Origin: Emcibacteraceae bacterium
GTDB lineage: Bacteria; Pseudomonadota; Alphaproteobacteria; Sphingomonadales; Emcibacteraceae
DNA: 7,921 bases
NCBI GenBank assembly: GCA_016763335.1
Contig: JAESUD010000338.1
Location: 1-7,921 of the forward strand
Direction: 5' to 3'
This document shows, one piece after another, positions 1-6,200 of this stretch (the stretch's first letter is position 1; each line of letters starts with the position of its first letter). Below the pieces are notes generated by a model. It saw only the letters and a program-made list of their open reading frames with translations. It was not told the origin of the DNA and ran no database searches. The translations under genes and the position numbers were made by a program.

Positions 1-27
1 AAGCTGAAAAGGTTAGTTTCAATGCAT
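1..27 (+). CDS. Possible C-terminal tail of an upstream gene (very short, uncertain)
   Basis: One + strand frame is open from the left edge and ends at a TAA at 25-27, reading AEKVSFNA. Another frame stays open to a TAA at 79-81. Neither tail is long enough to identify, and neither can be proved to be coding. If the first is real, merA would be a downstream gene of an operon with an 80-bp gap. I do not recognise a MerP or MerT C-terminus in it. Confidence 0.15.
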
Positions 28-60
28 AAAAACGTGAATACAACCAAAAAAACATTCGAC

Positions 61-78
61 AAAATAGATGTCTATTTT
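61..78. repeat. Perfect AT-rich inverted repeat upstream of merA
   Basis: AAAATAGA and TCTATTTT form a perfect 8-bp inverted repeat around a 2-base centre, with one more T following. It lies 30 bp before the merA start. It could be a weak terminator of an upstream gene, an operator for a dimeric regulator, or part of the merA leader. It does not look like the GC-containing MerR operator dyad of Tn501-type mer operons, and I see no such operator anywhere in 1-107. Confidence 0.4.
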
Positions 79-107
79 TAAAATGTAATGAGTGAAAAGG
101 AAACAAA

Positions 108-1733
108 ATGATATTATTGTCGATCAAAGGCATGACCTGCGATAGCTGTGCCTCACACATCAAGAATACATTGGAAGCAATAGACGGTGTAAACAGGGCT
201 GACGTTGAATTCTCATCATCCAGTGCTAATGTTGATGCTAATTCAACTATTACTACTAGCAAAGTTATAGATATAATAAGTGCTATTGGATACTCAGCTA
301 AAGAGGATGCTGAGTTTACCAAACAGGCCGACGGCGAACAATTGCACGTAGCTATTATTGGAAGCGGATCAGGTGCCTTTGCGTGCGCAATTAAAGCTGC
401 CGATGGTGGCGCACGTGTTACTATTATTGAAGGTGCTGAAGTAATTGGTGGATGTTGTGTTAACGTAGGTTGTGTTCCTTCAAAAATACTTATCAGAGCT
501 GCACTGCTTGCCCAGCAACAACGCAATAATCCGTTCGATGGACTGGAAAACCATTCTCCGGTTTTAAACCGTGCAATGTTAACTCAACAACAAACCGCGC
601 GGGTAGAAGAATTGCGCGCTGCAAAGTATCAAAATATATTGGAATCTAATTCTGCATTAAGTCTCGTTCGAGGATACGCAAAATTTAAAAACAACAACAC
701 ACTAATTGTTGTTAAATCTGACGGAAGTGAAATTGTAATAAAAGCGGATCGTATTTTGATCGCCACGGGTTCAACTCCTACTATCCCACCTATTGACGGC
801 TTATTCGGAACTCCTTACTGGTCGTCCACGGAAGCATTATTCGTAGATGAAACCCCCGAACGTCTTATTGTTATTGGATCTTCTGTTGTCGCATTGGAAA
901 TTGCCCAAGCTTATCAGCGGTTAGGCTCACAAGTAACAATACTTTCACGGCATACTCTGCTCTATAGTGAGGACCCTCAGCTAGGTGAAGCGTTAATGGC
1001 ATCTTTAGAAAGAGAAGGAGTACGAGTACTTAATAATACTCAAGCTTCAAATGTATCATACAATGGGCAAGAATTTACTTTAGAGACAAATGCAGGCACG
1101 CTTAAAAGTGACCAGCTTCTGATTAGTACCGGACGCCATGCGAACACCGGCGGCCTTAATTTAGAAGCCGCAGGCGTATTAACTGGGCGCAGCGGCGAAG
1201 TATTAGTCAATGAACGCATGGAAACCAATGTACCAAACATTTACGGTGCTGGTGATTGCAGCAACATGCCACAATTCGTTTATGTGGCAGCAGCAGCGGG
1301 AAGTCGTGCAGGAATAAATATGACAGGAGGCGATGCGAAATTGGATTTATCCACCATGCCAGCGGTGATATTTACTGATCCTCAAGTGGCAACGGTTGGT
1401 TTGACCGAGATACAAGCAAAACTTCGAGGTATCAACACAGACAGTCGCGTTCTAGATATGGAAAATGTGCCAAGGGCATTGGCTAATTTTGAAACAGATG
1501 GATTTATCAGATTGGTGATTGATGCCGATACAAAAAGGATACTAGGCGCACAAATTCTTGCCCACGAAGGTGGGGAAATTATTCAGAGCGCAGCCCTGGC
1601 AATTCGTAACGAAATGACTGTTGATGATATTGCTGATCAACTCTTCCCATATTTAACGATGGTTGAAGGATTAAAGCTATGTGCACAAACTTTTGGCAAG
1701 GATGTATCACAACTTTCTTGTTGTGCGGGCTGA
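108..1733 (+). CDS. merA: Mercuric reductase MerA with one N-terminal HMA domain
   Basis: This cytoplasmic flavoenzyme reduces Hg(II) to volatile Hg(0) with NADPH. Residues 1-68 form one HMA metal-binding domain with GMTCDSC (C11, C14). The FAD-binding GSGSGA follows at 86-91. The redox disulfide motif GGCCVNVGCVPSK at 114-126 carries the catalytic pair C117/C122. The NADPH-binding VIGSSVVALEIAQAY starts near 255, and the second FAD motif GAGDC lies at 380-384. The dimer-interface C-terminus ends QLSCCAG, with the Hg-binding pair C538/C539. Y237 (in TPYWSSTEAL) and Y515 (in FPYLTMVEGLKL) match the active-site tyrosines known in Tn501 MerA. Length is 541 residues, slightly shorter than Tn501 MerA (561). 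The start is set by AAGGA at 97-101, 6 bp before the ATG. Two cysteines are unusual: C116, where the family normally has Thr, and C525, where Tn501 has Ala. The family assignment is very secure. Regulation is not visible. Confidence 0.97.
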   Translation: MILLSIKGMTCDSCASHIKNTLEAIDGVNRADVEFSSSSANVDANSTITTSKVIDIISAIGYSAKEDAEFTKQADGEQLHVAIIGSGSGAFACAIKAADGGARVTIIEGAEVIGGCCVNVGCVPSKILIRAALLAQQQRNNPFDGLENHSPVLNRAMLTQQQTARVEELRAAKYQNILESNSALSLVRGYAKFKNNNTLIVVKSDGSEIVIKADRILIATGSTPTIPPIDGLFGTPYWSSTEALFVDETPERLIVIGSSVVALEIAQAYQRLGSQVTILSRHTLLYSEDPQLGEALMASLEREGVRVLNNTQASNVSYNGQEFTLETNAGTLKSDQLLISTGRHANTGGLNLEAAGVLTGRSGEVLVNERMETNVPNIYGAGDCSNMPQFVYVAAAAGSRAGINMTGGDAKLDLSTMPAVIFTDPQVATVGLTEIQAKLRGINTDSRVLDMENVPRALANFETDGFIRLVIDADTKRILGAQILAHEGGEIIQSAALAIRNEMTVDDIADQLFPYLTMVEGLKLCAQTFGKDVSQLSCCAG

Positions 1734-1779
1734 CACTCAACATGAAAACATTTAAAAGATCAGACAGGAGTATATTGTA

Positions 1780-2157
1780 ATGCGAACTAATATTTGCCCA
1801 ACATGTGGTTGTTCATTGGTGCGGCTTGGCATTTCAGATCAGCAAGCAGAGCAAATGACTTTTAAGAATATCCGATACTTCTTTTGTTGCCAGGGCTGTA
1901 TGGATATTTTTCAGAAAAACCCTGAACCATTTGTCAAAGAGATTGCCGACATGCACGTTTGCCCAGTGTGTTTGGCCGAGAAGCCAACCGCCTTTACAGT
2001 GTCTCTGAATCATGAGGGTCAGAAGATTCATTTTTGTCGTTGCACGTTTTGTATGGATGCTTTTCAAAAAAAACCGGAATATTACCTTGACCGATTGGCC
2101 GGAAAGACAAACTTCAAGGGTCTGTTTGACATTCTGGAAGGGGCCTGTTGTCACTGA
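1780..2157 (+). CDS. Small Cys-rich double YHS/TRASH-like protein, putative mercury chaperone or accessory
   Basis: This 125-residue soluble protein has no signal peptide or membrane segment. It is built from two similar units. Unit 1 (about 6-52) has CPTCGC, then FFCCQGC, then MDIFQKNPEPFV. Unit 2 (about 61-103) has CPVC, then HFCRCTFC, then MDAFQKKPEYYL. The pattern of CxxC, a spacer, an aromatic-FC..C motif and FxxxPxxY is that of YHS/TRASH metal-binding folds. The chain ends GACCH, recalling the CCAG tail of MerA. There are thirteen cysteines in all. The start is supported by AGGAG at 1766-1770, 9 bp upstream of the ATG. It lies 46 bp after merA on the same strand, so the two are probably co-transcribed. 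By analogy with MerH, the TRASH-domain Hg chaperone of archaeal mer operons, it may deliver Hg(II) to MerA or act in sensing. That role is inference, since I do not recognise a named bacterial family. Confidence 0.85.
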   Translation: MRTNICPTCGCSLVRLGISDQQAEQMTFKNIRYFFCCQGCMDIFQKNPEPFVKEIADMHVCPVCLAEKPTAFTVSLNHEGQKIHFCRCTFCMDAFQKKPEYYLDRLAGKTNFKGLFDILEGACCH

Positions 2158-2192
2158 TGTATGCTGACTTTTGAACCACAGTGATAATTTTT
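2148..2192 (+). terminator. Probable intrinsic terminator of the merA operon
   Basis: Bases 2148-2156 (TTGTCACTG) pair with 2179-2187 (CAGTGATAA), giving nine pairs including one G-U. Five T follow at 2188-2192. The left arm overlaps the last codons and stop of the double-TRASH gene. The 22-base loop is long for a terminator, which lowers confidence, but position and T-run fit the end of this transcript. Confidence 0.5.
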
Positions 2193-2294
2193 CGGAGCTA
2201 GGGAGATAAGGGCATTTTTAGGGCTGTTCGAAGTAATAGAGTTTAATTAACTTTGGATAATATAGCCAGATTCTGTATTGGTGTTATTTCACAG

Positions 2295-2320
2295 ATGGCC
2301 GTATCGGGCCATTAATTATT
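2295..2320 (+). terminator. Weak terminator-like hairpin
   Basis: ATGGCC at 2295-2300 pairs with GGCCAT at 2307-2312 around a 6-base loop, followed by the T-rich TAATTATTTT. It could be a back-up terminator for the merA transcript. The stem is short and the T-run is interrupted. Confidence 0.3.
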
Positions 2321-2322
2321 TT

Positions 2323-2430
2323 ATGTTTGAAAAAGGGAAGTTATTGTGGTTGTTATTACCATATACTAGGATATCGATCCTATTCATTTCTCTAATTATA
2401 ACGTTGTTTTACAACATCTTTTCACACTAA
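2323..2430 (+). CDS. Possible 35-residue hydrophobic peptide (unproven)
   Basis: An ATG-to-TAA frame encodes 35 residues beginning MFEKGKLLWLLL and ending FYNIFSH. It has a charged N-terminus followed by a long hydrophobic stretch that could span the membrane once. Against it, there is no Shine-Dalgarno sequence before the ATG, and AT-rich noncoding DNA often translates to hydrophobic residues. It resembles no family that I can name. If it is real it would be a small membrane peptide. I consider noncoding more likely. Confidence 0.15.
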   Translation: MFEKGKLLWLLLPYTRISILFISLIITLFYNIFSH

Positions 2431-2454
2431 ATTTTTTTTGAACCAAACAGCAAG

Positions 2455-2483
2455 TAATGTTGGTTGCGAGCCCCCGCAACCAA
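2455..2483 (+). other. tRNA-fMet-like 3' end fragment, possible attachment-site scar
   Basis: Bases 2469-2482 read AGCCCCCGCAACCA, which matches the 3' T-stem, acceptor arm and CCA end of proteobacterial initiator tRNAs as I remember them. GTTGGTT at 2459-2465 matches the 5' T-stem and loop start of the gamma-type gene, but the rest of the T-loop and stem is replaced by GCG, and no tRNA body lies upstream. It is therefore a fragment, not a working tRNA. The same bases form a perfect 9-bp inverted repeat, TTGGTTGCG/CGCAACCAA (2460-2468 and 2475-2483). Integrating elements often recombine in tRNA 3' ends and leave such a piece behind. A coincidental hairpin is the alternative. Confidence 0.4.
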
Positions 2484-2486
2484 TAT

Positions 2487-2527
2487 AAAAGCCAGTAACA
2501 ACAATATGTTGCTGGCTTTTCTTGTTT
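2487..2527 (+). terminator. Strong hairpin terminator after the tRNA-like fragment
   Basis: AAAAGCCAG at 2487-2495 pairs with CTGGCTTTT at 2512-2520. An inner CAACA/TGTTG stem (2499-2503 and 2507-2511) follows a 3-base TAA bulge. The T-rich TTTTCTTGTTT comes after. The A-rich left flank makes it workable in both directions. Its position 4 bp after the CCA-like end is where a tRNA gene's own terminator would sit. Confidence 0.65.
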
Positions 2528-2661
2528 ATATAATATGTTACTAAAAACAGCTCTGGGCACCAATTAGACAACATCTGAAATGCAAGATAAGGAAACAAAC
2601 TTCAACTAGACAGAACAAATTCTAGCCACGGCGGTTTTAACTGACTGCTAAGTACTAAATC
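2528..2661. other. Intergenic stretch, possible far end of an eroded IS
   Basis: No gene is visible. The bases GGGCACCAATTAGAC at 2555-2569 are loosely similar to part of the candidate IS end read on the - strand from 2906 (GACCAAGTTGGAC). This hints that an internally deleted insertion sequence spans about 2550-2906. The similarity is weak and includes a gap. Confidence 0.2.
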
Positions 2662-2820
2662 CTATTTGCAAAAGCAAGCTTGCTCGCCGCGTAGTTCTTC
2701 AAGGACAATGCGTATCTTTTTTTCGGCACCATAGTTTCTACGGGTTGCATAGCGTATGTCCTCAAACGTTTTTTCGGCATTACTGGCCTTGCCAAATTTT
2801 ATAGAGTGTTTACATGTCAT
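2662..2820 (-). pseudogene. Truncated IS3-type transposase OrfA remnant
   Basis: The frame encodes 52 residues, starting MTCKHSIKFGKASNAEKTFE and continuing through DIRYATRRNYGAEKKIRIVL to EELRGE. It then departs into QACFCK and a stop. The segment TRRxYxAEKKIRIVLExLRGE is the start of the helix-turn-helix domain of a common IS3-family OrfA, in which LRGE is normally followed by a sequence like DSIAELCRREGI. The recognition half of the helix-turn-helix, the rest of OrfA and all of OrfB are missing, so the gene is dead. The break falls beside a 12-bp palindrome at 2673-2684. The identification rests on remembered family sequence and is good for the family, not for a named IS. Confidence 0.75.
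2673..2684. repeat. 12-bp perfect palindrome at the transposase break
   Basis: AGCAAGCTTGCT is its own reverse complement. It sits where the OrfA remnant stops resembling its family, so it may mark the deletion or rearrangement point. It could also be chance. Confidence 0.4.
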
Positions 2821-2936
2821 CTTCGGTCCGCAGCTCACTACGATGAAACAAAAACACTCTCTTATGCAATACCCTTAATTAGTCCAACTTGGTCTGACGG
2901 GATACAGTAATTTCTATCAATCAGAACGTGCGCTGT

Positions 2937-2965
2937 AGAGGGCACAGGAATCTCTCATGCCCTCT
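2937..2965. terminator. Hairpin downstream of the efflux operon
   Basis: AGAGGGCA at 2937-2944 pairs with TGCCCTCT at 2958-2965, giving 8 bp around a 13-base loop. It lies 12 bp beyond the stop of the PII-like gene, where the - strand operon should end. On the - strand no T-run follows the stem, so it is not a textbook intrinsic terminator. It may instead mark a 3' end protected by structure. Confidence 0.4.
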
Positions 2966-2976
2966 TTGATCCAGTT

Positions 2977-3294
2977 CTATAAGCTATCTATTTTAATAAC
3001 TCTTTCAATATCAATCACATAAAGCCATCCAGCCGTTTTCTGACCAGTTCGGGCGTTCTCTGAGATAATATTGATAGCGTCATCAACCAATTGTTCGTCA
3101 CATACCAATTCCAGCTTGATCTCTGAAGTGACTTTTGTTCCCATTTCAACAGAATATTGCTGTTCCTGATCGTCCAGAGCTTTCAACATTCCAAGCACAT
3201 CAACAACTGATATATATTTATGCCCGGCTTGTTTGAGGGCATGTACGACATCGGATACCCTGTTTCGGTGAATAAACGCTTTTATTTCTTTCAT
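2977..3294 (-). CDS. PII-like protein linked to heavy-metal RND efflux
   Basis: This 105-residue protein of the GlnB/PII superfamily matches the PII-NG type found beside metal efflux operons. It starts MKEIKAFIHRNRVSDVVHAL, like the GlnB N-terminus, and has the second beta-alpha-beta unit EIKLELVCDEQLVDDAINII at about 58-77. It ends ARTGQKTAGWLYVIDIERVI, which aligns with the GlnB segment ARTGxIGDGKIFVxDVxRVI. The GDGK nucleotide-binding part is replaced by KTAGW, and the T-loop is shorter and unlike GlnB. Y47 lies near the place of the uridylylated Tyr51, but its surroundings differ. It probably forms a trimer and tunes the pump or responds to metal or a nucleotide. The exact ligand is unknown. 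Its ATG overlaps the pump stop codon (ATGA), and GAGG at 3302-3305 lies 7 bp upstream, so it is translationally coupled and last in the operon. Confidence 0.9.
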   Translation of the reverse strand: MKEIKAFIHRNRVSDVVHALKQAGHKYISVVDVLGMLKALDDQEQQYSVEMGTKVTSEIKLELVCDEQLVDDAINIISENARTGQKTAGWLYVIDIERVIKIDSL

Positions 3295-6200
3295 GATAGA
3301 GCCTCACTATTGGTTGTTTCATTGGACTTGTTAAATTTGGTTTCCATCCACTCGTAGATAACGGGTAGTAACACCAAAGTCAGAAATGTGGATGTTATGA
3401 GACCGCCAACAACGACCGTTGCTAAAGGCCTTTGGGTCTCAGCACCGACGCCGCTTGACAAAAGCATTGGAACTAGTCCTAGGATTGCTACGCTAGCCGT
3501 CATTAAAACAGGCCTTAAACGTAATTCAGTTCCTCGCCTTACAGCATCATGCACACTCATACCCTTGTCTCTAAGTTCATTAATGAAACTGACAAGCACG
3601 ATGCCATTTAACATAGCAACACCAAAAACAGCGATAAAACCAATCGCTGAAGGTACGGATACATATTGGCCGGTAATGAACAAACCAAACAATCCGCCCG
3701 CCGTAGCAAATGGTACATTGGCAATGATAAGTGTGGCAAATCGTAGAGAGTTAAAAGCCGTATACAGCAAAACAAATATGAAGAAGATGGTCAGTGGCAC
3801 AATAATAGAAAGGCGCGTTAAAGCTCTTTGCTGGTTTTCAAAGGCCCCACCCCATTCAATCCAGTAACCTGTGGGTATGTTCACTTGGTTTTCAATCGCC
3901 TGATTGGCATCTTGAACGAAACTATCTACATCTCGTCCTTGGACATCCATTTGGATAACAGCATATCGTTGCAATTGTTCCCTGCGCACAAAAGAGTATC
4001 CTTCAGCAACGCTGACATCTGCTACATCGGAGAGGGCTACTATTGCTCCCCCTGATGTACGCATTGGAATGTTTTTAATTGCTTCAATTGATGATTTCGA
4101 AGCGTCTTGAAGTCTGGCGGTAATATCAAAACGTTTTACACCATCAATTAGAGTGCTAACGGGTTCATTACCAATACCGCTGCGAACAATATCGAGAACC
4201 TCATCGGCGTTCATTCCATATCTTGCAAGGGCCAACCTATTAACTCGAATTCGGATTTGCGGCTTACCAATGTTTGCTTCAAGTGATAAGTCAGCTACAC
4301 CGTTAACTTCGGCAACAACATCCTTAATTTCGCTGCTTAAGTTATCAAGAACCGCTAAATCTTCGCCGTAGAGTTTAATAGCCAATGTTGCTCTAACACC
4401 AGAAATAAGTTCTTCAACGCGCATCTGAATGGGTTGAGTGAAAGCAATAACAGCCGTTGGAACAACCACCTCAAGATTTTCGCGCATGGCTTCAGCAAGT
4501 TCTTCAATCGTACGATCAGTATCCCAAGTGTCTAACGGTTTTAATGCTGTATATATCTCCATATAATTTACGTCGGCGGTTTCTCCTTTTTCAGCTCGTC
4601 CAATCATTGCAATGGTTGTTTCCACTTCTGGAAACTTGTTTAAAGCAATTTCAATATCTTTTGATATTTTTATTGATTGGTCGAGTGAAGTGGACGGTAT
4701 CGATGTTACTCGCCACATGATGGAGCCTTCTTGAAGTTGCGGCATAAATTCTTTTCCAAGAAATGGAAAAAGCATTAAGCTTGCGAGCAACAGTCCGGTA
4801 GCACTACACACCACAATCTTTTTATGATCTAGCGACCATCCAAGGAAAGGTATGTAGTGTTTTTTAATCCATGCCACCAAGAAGGTATCCTTTTCTTCCT
4901 TTGGCTTTAAAATCAACGCTGCCAGGACAGGAATGATAGTCAATGTTAAAATTAAAGAACCAGCCATGGCAAAACTGATATTAAATGCCATCGGCTTGAA
5001 CAATTTACCTTCCAAACCCTCAAGACTAAACAATGGTAAAAAGACTACTATAATGATTAAAATTGCGAAAGAGATTGGGTTTGCTACTTCTCTGGCCGCT
5101 TCTAAAACGGCAGCAGTCCTATTTACTTTTTCTCCCATTTCTCTTCTCTCCGACATAACCCTGAAGGAGTTTTCGACCATTACTACAGCACCATCGACCA
5201 TCATACCTATGCCAATAGCAAGTCCTGCCAATGACATTAGATTGGCTGACAATCCTGCCTGCTCCATGAAAATGAACGCTATCAACATTGCTAAAGGGAG
5301 TGCGGTTATAACCACAAACGCCGATCTAATTTCACCAAGAAACAAGAATAAAATAATAGCAACAAGTATCGACCCTTCTATAAGAGCATTTACGGCTGTT
5401 GAAACTGCTTTTTCGACCAATTCCGTTCTATCATAGATCGGTAAAATCTTTACGCCGTCTGGCAAGGTTTTTTCAGCAATTAAAACCTTTTCTTTCACCG
5501 CGTCTACGACATTTTTTGCGTTCTCCCCCATTCGTGATAATGCCATACCCAACACAACTTCTTTGCCGTCACGTGTGACCGCCCCAAAGCGTAATGCGGG
5601 TGCTTGCTTAACTATAGCAACATCCTTTAGATAAACGGGTGTACCATCGTCAGCCTTGATAACAATGTTACCAATATCGGTCTCGTTTTCAACAAGACCC
5701 AATCCACGAACTAGATACTGTTCTGGCCCCTGGTCAATATATTGACCTCCGACTTGCCTGTTATTAGATTCAATCGTCTCCATAATGTCACGGTAACGAA
5801 GCTTGTACTTTATGAGTTTAAGGGGATCAATTTGGACTTGATATTGACGTTCTTGACCACCCCAAGACATCACATCATCTACTCCTTTCGCCGTACGCAA
5901 AATCAAGCGAATTGACCAATCTTGTAAAGTTCTCAAGTCCATATCACTAGCGGCGTTTTCTATGGCTTCATCTGCGCGTTCGACCGTATACCAAAACACT
6001 TGACCAAGACCCGATGTATTAGGCCCCATTTCTGGCGTACCGTAACCTTCGGGTATTCTATCGCCGACTTCTGCTAATCGCTCCATAACAAGACGACGAA
6101 CAAAATATATGTCCATATCATCTTCAAAATAGACGGCTACATAAGAAAGTCCAAAAAGACTAACGGAACGAATTTCTTGGACCCCCGGCAAACCGGCCAT

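Larger units (their letters stand above)
2193..2459. other. Intergenic stretch without a convincing gene
   Basis: This stretch is AT-rich and holds no recognisable protein gene. It contains a small hairpin at 2295-2312, a second short inverted repeat (TAGGAT/ATCCTA at 2367-2382), a GATAATATAG run near 2258-2267 that resembles a -10 box but has no clear -35, and an unproven 35-codon hydrophobic ORF at 2323-2430. No tRNA, rRNA or CRISPR repeat is visible here. Confidence 0.6.
2662..2906 (-). mobile_element. Remnant of an IS3-family insertion sequence, 5' end
   Basis: The OrfA remnant is preceded on the - strand by about 86 bp of noncoding DNA that ends at TG (2905-2906), reading TGTATCCCGTCAGACC inward. 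IS3-family ends usually begin with TG, and orfA usually starts within about 100 bp of the end, so this is a reasonable left terminus. The exact boundary and any target duplication cannot be fixed, because a matching right inverted repeat is not convincingly present. Confidence 0.4.

Noticed and set aside
1..107. MerR-type promoter with a 19-bp spacer before merA
   Set aside because: No operator dyad with matching -35 and -10 elements is visible. The only symmetry is the AT-rich repeat at 61-78.
1040..1240. - strand frame of 66 codons inside merA
   Set aside because: It lies within the conserved NADPH/FAD region of MerA and has no features of its own.
1742..1780. 12-residue leader ORF (MKTFKRSDRSIL) ending in TAATG with the double-TRASH start
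   Set aside because: The TAATG overlap hinted at translational coupling. However, it has no ribosome site, is very short, and the downstream gene has its own AGGAG.
1834..2154. Long - strand frame opposite the double-TRASH gene
   Set aside because: It is antisense to a gene with a clear ribosome site and repeated metal-binding motifs. Its own translation shows no recognisable domain.
2455..2483. A complete tRNA gene
   Set aside because: The T-loop is incomplete and no anticodon arm, D arm or 5' acceptor strand is found upstream, so only a fragment is claimed.
2193..2976. CRISPR array or phage-defence system in the junction
   Set aside because: There are no regularly spaced direct repeats and no defence-type protein domains.
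3388..5436. Several + strand frames of 70-170 codons inside the pump gene
   Set aside because: They are shadows of the 1041-residue RND pump, whose motifs are continuous on the - strand.
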